NCBI GenBank assembly: GCA_903925745.1
Contig: CAIYGQ010000335.1
Coordinates: 1 to 48,344, forward strand
Direction of reading: 5' to 3'
DNA: 48,344 nt
Source of the DNA: an uncultured Actinomycetes bacterium
GTDB lineage: Bacteria; Actinomycetota; Acidimicrobiia; Acidimicrobiales; Microtrichaceae
The translations under genes and the position numbers were made by a program. Under the pieces are notes generated by a model. The model was not told the origin of the DNA, ran no database searches, and saw only the letters and a program-made list of their open reading frames with translations. This document shows positions 31,503-38,958 of this stretch, one piece after another. The stretch's first letter is position 1, and each line of letters starts with the position of its first letter.

Positions 31503-33179
31503 TCAGGCCGAACGCAGCCAACGACGGCCGGCCTCGAGTCGCCGCTCGAGCTGGTCGACGGTGGCCTGGGAGATCTGGCGGATCCCGCTGAGCCGGTTCA
31601 ACTCCGCGTTCACCGCCGGGTGGCTCCAGCCGGTGGCCCGCACCAGCTCACGCACGACGTCGGCGTTCCGCTCGCGCAGCCGGATCCGATGCTGCCTCGG
31701 ATCGACGGTGGCACCGGTGTCGGCGTCGTCGCCGTCCCATGATCCGACCACGCCACCACCGGGCAGGGGTGGCGGTTCGAGCACCAGTTCGACCCCGCCC
31801 GGCTCGGTCGGCTCCAGGGCGTCGGGTTGTGAACCGAACACCCCCAACAGGGCCTGGTCGGACGGGGAGTCCGTGACGACGGCGCCGATCACGCCGAACA
31901 GGCTGAGTTGGTCCTCCTCGCCCGCGGCGGTGTCGACCTCGGCCCGCGGCGCCTCGCGGCGGAGCCGGAGGCTGTGGCGGCGCGACTCGGTGACGGAGGC
32001 GGCGTGGCGGCGCAGACGTGGGTCGTCGGGCAGGAAAACGAAGGCGCGCTGGTCACGCCGGCCCGTGGTGTGGCGGACGACGCGTCCCACCGCCTGACGG
32101 AAGAACAGTTCGGTGGTCGTCGTCGTCGCGAAGACCGCGATCCGCAGGCGGGGGATGTCCACGCCCTCGGACACCATCCGCACCGCCACGATCCACTCGT
32201 CGGTCGACTCGGTGAAGCGGCGGATCCGATCGGACGCATCGTCCTCGTCAGAGGTGGCGACCACCACGTTGCCGCCCCGACGACGCAGGACCTCGGCGAT
32301 CCCCTGGGCGTGCGCCTGGTCGGTCGCGACGACCAGTCCCCCGGCGACGGGGTCCTCGGCCCGCAACTGGGACAGCCGCTCGTCGGCCTGGCGCAGGACG
32401 GTCGGGAGCCAGTCGCCCTCCAGGCTCAGGGCGGTCCGGAGTCGCTGGTTGGCCAGTTCCCGGGCCAGGTCGTCGTCGAAGGTCGCCGTGACCACCCGGC
32501 CGTCGGGGGCGGTCCACTCCATGAAGCCGTTGATCCGGGGGAAGTAGACGGGGCGCACCACCCCACCGTCGGCGAGTGCCTCGCCGTAGCCGTACTCGAA
32601 GTCCGCCCGGGCCTCGTCCAGGTGGTACTCGACGAAGGGGATGGCGCTCGTGTCGGAACGGAACGGCGTGCCCGAGAGCGACAGGCGTCGGGACGCTGCA
32701 CCGAAGGCCCGGAGCACCGAGCTCCCCCACGCCCGGTCGTCACCAGCGTGGTGGACCTCGTCGAGCACCACGAAGCCCCCGGACGCGAGGCCGGCGAGTT
32801 GGTCCGCCGACGTCGCGACCTGCTGGTAGGTGGTGACGACCCCGTGGACGTCTCCGGGCAGCGCCGGGTCACGCGCCGACCAGTCGGCGTCGAGGTGGAG
32901 CCGGAAGCGGGCCGCCGCGGCGGCCCACTGGTGCTTCAGGTGCTGGGTCGGGGCCACGACGACGACGCGCTGGCCCGGGTGGTCGGCCAGGTGGCGCACC
33001 GCTGCGGTCAGGGCGAAGGTCGTCTTGCCCGCCCCCGGAGTGGCGACCGCCAGGAAGTCGGGTGATGCGTGGGTGGCGAGGAGTTCGAGCGCCTCGGACT
33101 GCCAGGCCCGCAGCCGGATCCTCGTCGGACGCTCGGCCTGCGCTCCCGCCGCCCCGGAACGGGCGGTCACCGCGCCCAT
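31503..33179 (-). CDS. DEAD/DEAH-box superfamily 2 helicase
   Basis: About 558 residues. RecA-like domain 1 has LRAWQSEALELL (Q-motif-like), ATPGAGKTTFA (Walker A), APTQHLKHQW (Ia), DEVHHAG (Walker B) and SGTPFRSD (III). Domain 2 has VVATSDEDD, VRMVSEGVDIPRL (V) and FFRQAVGRVVRHT (VI). This is the SSL2/XPB-like, restriction-helicase-like group. The C-terminal ~150 residues are specific: an acidic low-complexity linker and a helical tail (VRELVRATGWSHPAVNAELNRL...) resembling a small DNA-binding fold. It has no nuclease or methylase neighbour, so a restriction system is not indicated; a repair role is possible. ATG 33179, or GTG one codon earlier. Confidence 0.88.
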   Translation of the reverse strand: MGAVTARSGAAGAQAERPTRIRLRAWQSEALELLATHASPDFLAVATPGAGKTTFALTAAVRHLADHPGQRVVVVAPTQHLKHQWAAAAARFRLHLDADWSARDPALPGDVHGVVTTYQQVATSADQLAGLASGGFVVLDEVHHAGDDRAWGSSVLRAFGAASRRLSLSGTPFRSDTSAIPFVEYHLDEARADFEYGYGEALADGGVVRPVYFPRINGFMEWTAPDGRVVTATFDDDLARELANQRLRTALSLEGDWLPTVLRQADERLSQLRAEDPVAGGLVVATDQAHAQGIAEVLRRRGGNVVVATSDEDDASDRIRRFTESTDEWIVAVRMVSEGVDIPRLRIAVFATTTTTELFFRQAVGRVVRHTTGRRDQRAFVFLPDDPRLRRHAASVTESRRHSLRLRREAPRAEVDTAAGEEDQLSLFGVIGAVVTDSPSDQALLGVFGSQPDALEPTEPGGVELVLEPPPLPGGGVVGSWDGDDADTGATVDPRQHRIRLRERNADVVRELVRATGWSHPAVNAELNRLSGIRQISQATVDQLERRLEAGRRWLRSA

Positions 33180-33235
33180 CACCGGCCACCGGCTGGGACG
33201 CTGGCGGGAACGGGACCGGGGTGCATGGCGGCCGG

Positions 33236-33241
33236 TACCTT
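33236..33241 (+). promoter_or_regulatory. -10 box of the P450 gene, leaderless type
   Basis: TACCTT ends 6 nt before GTG 33248. Confidence 0.5.
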
Positions 33242-33247
33242 AGGTGC

Positions 33248-34519
33248 GTGGCGCAGGTCGACCGGATCATCGAGCAGATGAACGACATCACGTGGTGGCA
33301 GCACGGCTCGGAGGCCCGTGCCGACGCGTGGGCCGTGCTCCGGGACGAGGCGCCGGTCCTCTTCGGCCCCGAGCCGGAGATCGAGGGCTTCCCGCAGGGC
33401 CCCGGGTTCTGGTCGGTGACCCGGCACGCCGACGTCGTGCACGTGTCGCGGCACCCCGACCTGTTCTGCTCGGGACAGGGCACGAACATCCCCGACCTGC
33501 CCGTCGAGATCGCCGAGTTCTTCGGGTCGATGATCAACATGGACGCGCCGAAGCACACGCGTCTCCGGATGATCGTGAACCGCTCGTTCACACCGAGGAT
33601 GGTGGCGCGCATCGACGAGGACGTCCGCCGCAAGGCCCGTCGCATCGTCGCCGAGGTCGCGCCACAGGGATCCTGTGACGTCGTCACCGAGCTGGCGGCT
33701 CCGCTGCCGCTGCAGATCATCTGCGAGATGATGGGCATCCCCCGCGACAGCTGGCAGCGGATCTTCGAGCTGACCAACATCATCCTGGGTGACATGAATT
33801 CGACCCCGGACCTGGGGGCGCTCATGGGAGCCGCCATCGAGATGGCCCAGATCGCCCAGGCCGTCGGCGAGGACCGGCTGGCGGACCCGCAGGACGACCT
33901 GGTCTCCGCCATGATGCACGCGGAGGTCGATGGGGAGTCGCTCCAACCGATGGAGATGGCGAGCTTCTTCATCCTGCTGGCCGCGGCGGGCAACGAGACG
34001 ACCCGCAACGCGATCAGCCACGGGATCCGCCTGCTCACCGAGCACCCCGACCAGCGGGCCGCCTGGCAGGCCGACCCCGACGCGGTCTCGCCGACCGCCG
34101 TCGAGGAGATCGTCCGCTGGGCGACCCCGGTGATCCACTTCCGGCGGACGGCCACGGCCGACACCCGGATCGGAGAGGTCGACATCAGCGCGGGCGTCAT
34201 GGTCGTCATGTGGTACGAGTCCGCCGACCGCGACCCCCGCGCCTTCGACGACCCGGCCACCTTCGACGTGCGGCGGTCCCCGAACGACCACCTCGGCTTC
34301 GGTGCCGGTGGACCGCACTTCTGCCTGGGCGCGAACCTGGCCCGGCGGGAGATCCGGGTGATGTTCGAGGAGTTGTTCCGCTGGATCCCGGACATCCGCT
34401 CGACCGGCGAGCCGACGTGGTTGTCCTCGCCGTTCATCCACGGCATCACCGCCCTGCCCGCCGAGTTCACCCCGGCCGACGTCCCCGCCGACGCCCTCGC
34501 CGAGTTCGACGGCGACTGA
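33248..34519 (+). CDS. Cytochrome P450, CYP125/CYP142-like
   Basis: A 423-residue soluble P450: I-helix LLAAAGNETTRNA (~243-254), ExxR (Glu287-Arg290), HFRRTATADTRIGEVDISAG, and the heme loop FGAGGPHFCLGANLARRE with proximal Cys359. The segment FRRTA...VMWYESADRDPRAFDDP...PNDHLGFG is close to the CYP124/125/142 group, which hydroxylates sterol side chains (C26/C27) or branched lipids. Given EchA20 and IpdABC elsewhere in the window a steroid or isoprenoid substrate is likely but not proven. Electron-transfer partners (ferredoxin, reductase) are not adjacent. A SnoaL-like gene follows after 43 nt. Confidence 0.93.
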   Translation: MAQVDRIIEQMNDITWWQHGSEARADAWAVLRDEAPVLFGPEPEIEGFPQGPGFWSVTRHADVVHVSRHPDLFCSGQGTNIPDLPVEIAEFFGSMINMDAPKHTRLRMIVNRSFTPRMVARIDEDVRRKARRIVAEVAPQGSCDVVTELAAPLPLQIICEMMGIPRDSWQRIFELTNIILGDMNSTPDLGALMGAAIEMAQIAQAVGEDRLADPQDDLVSAMMHAEVDGESLQPMEMASFFILLAAAGNETTRNAISHGIRLLTEHPDQRAAWQADPDAVSPTAVEEIVRWATPVIHFRRTATADTRIGEVDISAGVMVVMWYESADRDPRAFDDPATFDVRRSPNDHLGFGAGGPHFCLGANLARREIRVMFEELFRWIPDIRSTGEPTWLSSPFIHGITALPAEFTPADVPADALAEFDGD

Positions 34520-34562
34520 CGCCCCGACGACCGGAACCGACTACCGCACCGGGAGGACCCAC

Positions 34563-34985
34563 GTGCCCCAGCTCCCCGACCACTTCCCCCCGCACCCGGC
34601 GCGGGATGCATCCCTGCGGTCCATGCAGGCCGTCGAGGCGGGCGACCGGTCCGCCTGGCTGGCGCTCTTCGCCGAGGACGCGGTCGTCGAGGACCCGATC
34701 GGCCCGTCCCCCTTCGACCCGGAGGGCGACGGCCACCGGGGCCGGGAGGCGATCGCCGCCTTCTACGACGCAGTGATCGCACCCAACGACTCACTCCGCT
34801 TCACCATCGAACGCTCGCACGCGGCCGGGTCCGAGGTCGCCAACGTCGGCACGATCTCCACCACGCTTCCGGACGGCGGGGGCACGGTGCACACCGACCT
34901 GGTCGCCACCTACCGGATCGACGACCAGGGTCGTGTGGTCGCGCTCCGGGCGTACTGGTCGGTCGACGAACTGCGCTTCGACTGA
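34563..34985 (+). CDS. SnoaL/ketosteroid-isomerase-fold protein
   Basis: A 140-residue NTF2-like protein with GTG preceded by GGGAGG. By eye it aligns with steroid delta-isomerase: AVEAGDRSAWLALFAEDAVVEDPIG ... GREAIAAFYD ... GRVVALRAYW. The catalytic base Asp is kept (Asp44, of VEDP), but the oxyanion-hole Tyr is Met21 and the second Asp is Ala115, so classical isomerase activity is doubtful. It follows the P450 by 43 nt on the same strand and is probably co-transcribed with it, consistent with a steroid-like ligand. Confidence 0.87.
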   Translation: MPQLPDHFPPHPARDASLRSMQAVEAGDRSAWLALFAEDAVVEDPIGPSPFDPEGDGHRGREAIAAFYDAVIAPNDSLRFTIERSHAAGSEVANVGTISTTLPDGGGTVHTDLVATYRIDDQGRVVALRAYWSVDELRFD

Positions 34986-35006
34986 CCAGCGCCGCAGCGC
35001 GCCCGG

Positions 35007-35012
35007 TACGGT
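35007..35012 (+). promoter_or_regulatory. -10 box before the 35020 gene, leaderless type
   Basis: TACGGT ends 7 nt before ATG 35020, so this gene can be transcribed separately from the P450-SnoaL pair. Confidence 0.45.
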
Positions 35013-35019
35013 CCCCGCC

Positions 35020-35877
35020 ATGGAACCCTGTGGATCCGACCCCGAGGTCGCCGTCGGCTCGATGCTCTACACACTCGTGGACCCGACGGTGGGCCACGAG
35101 GTGGCCTACAACCGGTGGTACGAGCGGGACCACTTCTACTCGGGCTGCATGATCGGACCCTGGCTGTTCGCCGGTCGGCGCTGGGTCGCCACCCGACCGC
35201 TGAAGGACCTGCGCCTCCCGGCCGACACACCGGCGGACGCCGCGGTCGCGGATCCGGTCGACGCCGGCTCCTACCTGGCGACCTACTTCATCCACGCCGG
35301 CCACGAGGCCGAGCACTGGGCCTGGGCGAACCGGCAGGTGTTCGACCTGTACGAGCACGGGCGCGGGTTCGAGGAGCGTCACCACGCCCACACCTCGCTG
35401 TACTTCACGACCGGGGCCACGCACCGGGACCCCGACGGTGTGCCGGCGCACATGGCGCTGGACCACCCCTACGCCGGCCTGGTGAGCATCCACGTCGACC
35501 GCGTCGACGACACCTCGCACGGAGACCTGGTCGACTGGTTCGATTCGTCAGCGGCACCGGCGCTGTTCGCCGACGGAACCGGCTCGACCGGGGACGGTGG
35601 CGCCGGCAGGTCGCCGGTGGACCAGGTGCAGCACTGGAGGCCGATCATCCCCAAGGGCGATCAGGGGAAGGCACCCATGAAGCTCGGCACCGGCCCCGGG
35701 ACCAGGGCGCGCAGCATGATGCTGGTGTTCACCACCGAGGATCCGGCGACGTGCTGGGGGCGGATCCGGGAGCTCACCGACCGGATCGACGAGTCGGGGC
35801 TGGCGACCGTGCGCCTGGCCGCGCCGTTCATCCCGACGATCCCCGGTACCGACACCTACACCGACCAGCTCTGGTGA
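35020..35877 (+). CDS. Unrecognised protein, possible dimeric alpha-beta barrel
   Basis: A 285-residue soluble protein I cannot place in a family. Two similar regions are visible: an N-terminal part with MLYTLVDPTVGHEVAYNRWYERDHFYSG, where NRWYERDH resembles the N-x-WYD/E-x-EH segment of EthD/ABM-type dimeric barrels, and a later part beginning GLVSIHVDRVDD. It is rich in His, Trp and Tyr (HAGHEAEHWAWANRQ, ERHHAHTSLYF), which could line a pocket or bind metal. A low-complexity G/D/S linker (about residues 185-198) precedes the C-terminal part. It lies 34 nt after the SnoaL-like gene and may share the P450 substrate; this is context only. Confidence 0.82.
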   Translation: MEPCGSDPEVAVGSMLYTLVDPTVGHEVAYNRWYERDHFYSGCMIGPWLFAGRRWVATRPLKDLRLPADTPADAAVADPVDAGSYLATYFIHAGHEAEHWAWANRQVFDLYEHGRGFEERHHAHTSLYFTTGATHRDPDGVPAHMALDHPYAGLVSIHVDRVDDTSHGDLVDWFDSSAAPALFADGTGSTGDGGAGRSPVDQVQHWRPIIPKGDQGKAPMKLGTGPGTRARSMMLVFTTEDPATCWGRIRELTDRIDESGLATVRLAAPFIPTIPGTDTYTDQLW

Positions 35878-35907
35878 GCCGGGCCGGACGGTCCGACCGA
35901 GCGGCGG

Positions 35908-36573
35908 TCAGCCCACGCGGGCCGGTGCGTGTTCGGCCAGGAAGTCGACCGTCCGGTTCCAGGCCAGCTCGGCCGCTTCCACATCGGGGGGTCCGGCCGG
36001 GGTGTCCTCGGCGAACCAGTGCCCCGTGCCGTCGTAGCGGTGGAACTCGACGTGCTTGTCGAGCAGCAGCAGGTGAGCCTGCATCTCGACCAGCTCGTCG
36101 TCACTGACGAGTGGGTCGTCCTCGGCGAAGTGGCCCAGGACGGGTGCCCGCAGGGAGTCGAAGTCGATGTCCTGGGCGCCGTAGTACGCGACCACGGCGT
36201 CCACCGAGTCGGGCTGCCGGGTGCCGAGCCACAGGGCCCAGGACGCCCCCATGGAGAACCCCATCACGGCGACGGGCGCCGTGGGCTCGGCGCTGTGCGC
36301 CCGCAACGCGACGACGCTCGAGAGGATCAGGGCCGCGGTGGCGTTCGGATCGGTCGCCGCCAGCGCGTCGCGGGCGTCGTCGGCGTCGGCGGGGTGCAGT
36401 CCGCCCAGCAGGTCCGGGGCCAGCGCCGTGTACCCGCAGTCGGCCAGGCGCTCGACGACGGACTTCGTCGAGGCGTCCAGGCCCCACCACGAGTGCAGGA
36501 CGAGCACCCCGTGCCCGGGGCCGTCCTCGGGCACGACCAGGTAGGCGCTGCCGGCACGTGCATCCACCTGCAC
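35908..36573 (-). CDS. Dienelactone hydrolase-family protein
   Basis: A 221-residue alpha/beta hydrolase. LVLHSWWGLDASTKSVVERLADCGYTALAPDLLGG is the DLH family start; the nucleophile motif is VMGFSMGASWALWLG (Ser107 where true dienelactone hydrolases have Cys); HFAEDDPLV supplies the acid and DGTGHWFAED the His (185). With Ser it should act as a general carboxyl-ester or lactone hydrolase. The GTG start lies 38 nt from the divergent parA-like gene. No ring-cleavage dioxygenase is near, so an aromatic pathway role is not supported. Confidence 0.9.
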   Translation of the reverse strand: MQVDARAGSAYLVVPEDGPGHGVLVLHSWWGLDASTKSVVERLADCGYTALAPDLLGGLHPADADDARDALAATDPNATAALILSSVVALRAHSAEPTAPVAVMGFSMGASWALWLGTRQPDSVDAVVAYYGAQDIDFDSLRAPVLGHFAEDDPLVSDDELVEMQAHLLLLDKHVEFHRYDGTGHWFAEDTPAGPPDVEAAELAWNRTVDFLAEHAPARVG

Positions 36574-36611
36574 AGGGTGTCACGCGGGCTCCGGCGTGGG
36601 AGGATCACCCC

Positions 36612-37442
36612 GTGCCGACCGTCGCCGTGTTGAACCAGAAGGGTGGAGTCGGCAAGACCACCATCGTGCTGGGACTCGCCGCTGCCGCCCAGCGTCGAGG
36701 CGACCGGACGCTCGTGGTGGACCTGGATCCGCAGGGCAGCGCCGGGTGGGCGATGGGCGTCGAGGCGGACGACGACCACCTGGCGGTCGGTGACGTGCTG
36801 GCCACGGGCGACCCGCGTGTGGCCCGCTCCGCGACGGTGCGGGCCGGGTGGGGCGAGGGCGTCGACGTGCTCCCGGCGAGTCGCAGCCTGGTCGACCGTG
36901 AGGCGGACCGGGTCACCTCGGCCGAACCCGACCGACTCCGCCGGGCCGTGGAGCCGCTGACCCGGGAGTACCGAACGGTCCTGGTCGACTGCGCGCCGTC
37001 GCTCGGACCCACGACCCGATCCGGACTGGTGGCCGCCGACGGCGTCCTGCTGGTCGCCGAGCTGTCGGTCCTGTCGTTACGGGGCGCCGACGCGGTCGTC
37101 GACACCGTCGACGACATCGGTCAGGGCCCCCACCCCGGGCTGGCCCTCTACGGGACGATCGTCAACCGGGCACCGGCGGTGTCGGCCGAGGCCGACCGCC
37201 AGCTGGCCTCGCTCGAGCAGCACCTGGGCCGGGGGACCGTGTGGCGGCCCTTCGTCCCGCAGCGCACGGCGCTCAACGAGGCCGTCGGTCGGCGGTGCCC
37301 CGTTCAGGACCTGGGCCGCAAGGCCGATCCCATCGTGTCGATCTTCGACCGGCTCTACGAACGGCTGCTGCGCACCGCCGAGGAACTGGGGACGTCCGAG
37401 GGGTCGGGGCGCGTCGCGCCACCGGGTGGAGCGTCGGACTGA
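36612..37442 (+). CDS. ParA/MinD-family ATPase (orphan)
   Basis: A 276-residue protein: deviant Walker A KGGVGKTT (residues 10-17, with the signature Lys10), VVDLDPQGSAGWAMG (Walker A'), VLVDCAPSLGPTTRSGLVAADGVLLVAELSVLSLRGADAV (switch/Walker B) and FVPQRTALNEAVGRRCPV. This is the Soj/ParA type that positions DNA or protein cargo. There is no parB gene and no parS-like 16-bp palindrome in the window, so it is an orphan ParA, perhaps for a non-chromosomal cargo. The 3' end overlaps the converging MFS gene by 88 bp. Confidence 0.92.
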   Translation: MPTVAVLNQKGGVGKTTIVLGLAAAAQRRGDRTLVVDLDPQGSAGWAMGVEADDDHLAVGDVLATGDPRVARSATVRAGWGEGVDVLPASRSLVDREADRVTSAEPDRLRRAVEPLTREYRTVLVDCAPSLGPTTRSGLVAADGVLLVAELSVLSLRGADAVVDTVDDIGQGPHPGLALYGTIVNRAPAVSAEADRQLASLEQHLGRGTVWRPFVPQRTALNEAVGRRCPVQDLGRKADPIVSIFDRLYERLLRTAEELGTSEGSGRVAPPGGASD

Positions 37443-38917
37443 CCGCCGACACGGTCCGGCGCACCCGATTCACCCGGACCGCCCGATCGACCCGGACCGC
37501 CTGATTCACCCGAACCGCCCGGTCGGCCCGGTGTGGCGGCGACCCGCAACCGGCCGGCGAGCACGGCGACGAGCACCGCCCCTGCGGCGCTGAGCCCGAA
37601 CACCGCCCCGATCGCGACCGCCGGCTCCAGCTCCCACCGGCTGCCGGCGTTGACGATCGCACCACCGATCCCGGTCCCGAGCGCGATGCCCAGGACGTCC
37701 GAGAGCTGCAGCGCCGAGGAGGCCGCCCCCTCACGACCGGGTTCGGCCGCGGCCAGGGTGACGTTCGACAGCGGTGCGTAGCCCAACCCCATGCCGAGCC
37801 CCGCCACCGAGGTGGCCACGAACCACACCCCCAGCGGCACGGACTCCACCAGCGACGCCAGCATCAGGAGCATCCCGACGACCAGGACCGACGCGGCCGT
37901 CCGCTCCAACCGGGCAGCGCCCCAGGTCGGGTAGCACCGGGCCTGGGTCCAGGCGCCGACCGTCCAGGTCAGCGACCCGACGGCCAGGGCCGCACCCGCC
38001 ACGAAGGTCGTCGAGCCCCGGGCCGAGGTGACCGCGAGCGACACGTACGCATTGGCCGAGAAGAACGAGAAGGTCAGGATCCCACGGATCAACACCGCCG
38101 CGGGCAACCCGCGGGCGGCGCGCGCGGTCCCCCGGGGGAGCAGACCGTGCAACGCGGGCAGGCCCACACCCAGACCCGCGGCCACGAGCAGCGCGACCAT
38201 CCACGGCGAGGCCGAACTCAGCCCGCCCAGCAACAACGCGGCGCCGAGCACCAACACGACGACCCGCCCGAGGGGAGTGCGGCCCGCATGCGGGGAGTCG
38301 GGCGCGGTCAGCGACCGGAGCGACAGCACGGCCAGGAGCCCGGAGGCGACGGTCACGGGCACCAACCCGAGGAACACCCAGCGCCACCCGATGGCCTCGG
38401 CCACGGCGGACGCGACGAGCGGCGCCAGGAGCGACGGCAGGATCCAGGCGGTCGACATGATGGCGAAGATGCGCGGCCGCTCCTCGACGGCGAAGCCGCG
38501 GGCCACGCACACGTAGGCGACGGCCGGCACCGCCCCGGCTCCGATCCCCTGCAGGAACCGGCCGAGGACCAGGACCAGCATCGACGGGGCGACGCCACCG
38601 ACGACCAGTCCGGCTGCGAACACCGCCAGCCCCACCAGCAGGGGCGCGACCGGATGCACCCGGTCCGCCGAGCGCCCGCCGACGACGATCCCGATCAGGT
38701 CCCCCAGGAAGAACGCCGAGAACGCCCATCCGTACAGCCACAGGTCCCCCAGGTCGGACTCGACGAGGGGCATCACGGTCGTGATGGCCATCGACTCGGT
38801 GGCGACGACGGTGATCAGGGCCACGATCCCGACGAGCAGGAGTCGACGGGACGTGGAGGGTCCCGCCGAGGCGGCTGCGTCCGATCCGCCGGTGCTCGCT
38901 CCTCCCGGCTCCGTCAC
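37355..38917 (-). CDS. MFS transporter with repetitive C-terminal tail
   Basis: A 520-residue protein with 12 or more helices. TESMAITTVMPLVESDLGDLWLYGWAFSAFFLGDLIGIVVGGRSADR (motif A region) and LGRFLQGIGAGAVPAVAYV (motif C-like) place it in the drug:proton antiporter part of MFS. The last ~55 residues are a Gly/Pro/Ser/Asp-rich tail with a hexapeptide repeat, encoded by an 18-bp DNA repeat, and the tail's last 29 codons overlap the 3' end of the ParA gene. Start GTG 38917 has TAGCCT 9 nt upstream. The exported compound is unknown. Confidence 0.88.
   Translation of the reverse strand: MTEPGGASTGGSDAAASAGPSTSRRLLLVGIVALITVVATESMAITTVMPLVESDLGDLWLYGWAFSAFFLGDLIGIVVGGRSADRVHPVAPLLVGLAVFAAGLVVGGVAPSMLVLVLGRFLQGIGAGAVPAVAYVCVARGFAVEERPRIFAIMSTAWILPSLLAPLVASAVAEAIGWRWVFLGLVPVTVASGLLAVLSLRSLTAPDSPHAGRTPLGRVVVLVLGAALLLGGLSSASPWMVALLVAAGLGVGLPALHGLLPRGTARAARGLPAAVLIRGILTFSFFSANAYVSLAVTSARGSTTFVAGAALAVGSLTWTVGAWTQARCYPTWGAARLERTAASVLVVGMLLMLASLVESVPLGVWFVATSVAGLGMGLGYAPLSNVTLAAAEPGREGAASSALQLSDVLGIALGTGIGGAIVNAGSRWELEPAVAIGAVFGLSAAGAVLVAVLAGRLRVAATPGRPGGSGESGGPGRSGGPGESGAPDRVGGQSDAPPGGATRPDPSDVPSSSAVRSSRS
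37466..37532. repeat. 18-bp tandem repeat in the MFS gene tail
   Basis: Three imperfect 18-bp units (37466-37483, 37484-37501, 37502-37519) plus a partial fourth. On the minus strand they encode six-residue Gly-Gly-[SP]-Gly-[ER]-Ser units. The block starts 24 nt past the ParA stop. Confidence 0.85.
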
Positions 38918-38926
38918 GATGCCCGC

Positions 38927-38932
38927 AGGCTA
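38927..38932 (-). promoter_or_regulatory. -10 box of the MFS gene, leaderless type
   Basis: TAGCCT on the minus strand, 9 nt before GTG 38917. Confidence 0.45.
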
Positions 38933-38958
38933 GCCACGCACCACGCGAGACTCGTGGG

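Noticed and set aside
31503-33179. Phage-defence or restriction island
   Set aside because: The helicase resembles restriction-type SF2 proteins, but no nuclease, methylase or other defence gene lies next to it and flanking genes are housekeeping or metabolic.
34563-34985. Authentic steroid delta-isomerase
   Set aside because: The fold and one Asp match, but the oxyanion-hole Tyr and Asp are replaced by Met and Ala, so I kept the broader SnoaL/NTF2 call.
36612-37442. Chromosome partition locus (parAB-oriC region)
   Set aside because: No parB, gidB, dnaA or parS-like palindromes are seen; the ParA is alone between a hydrolase and a transporter.
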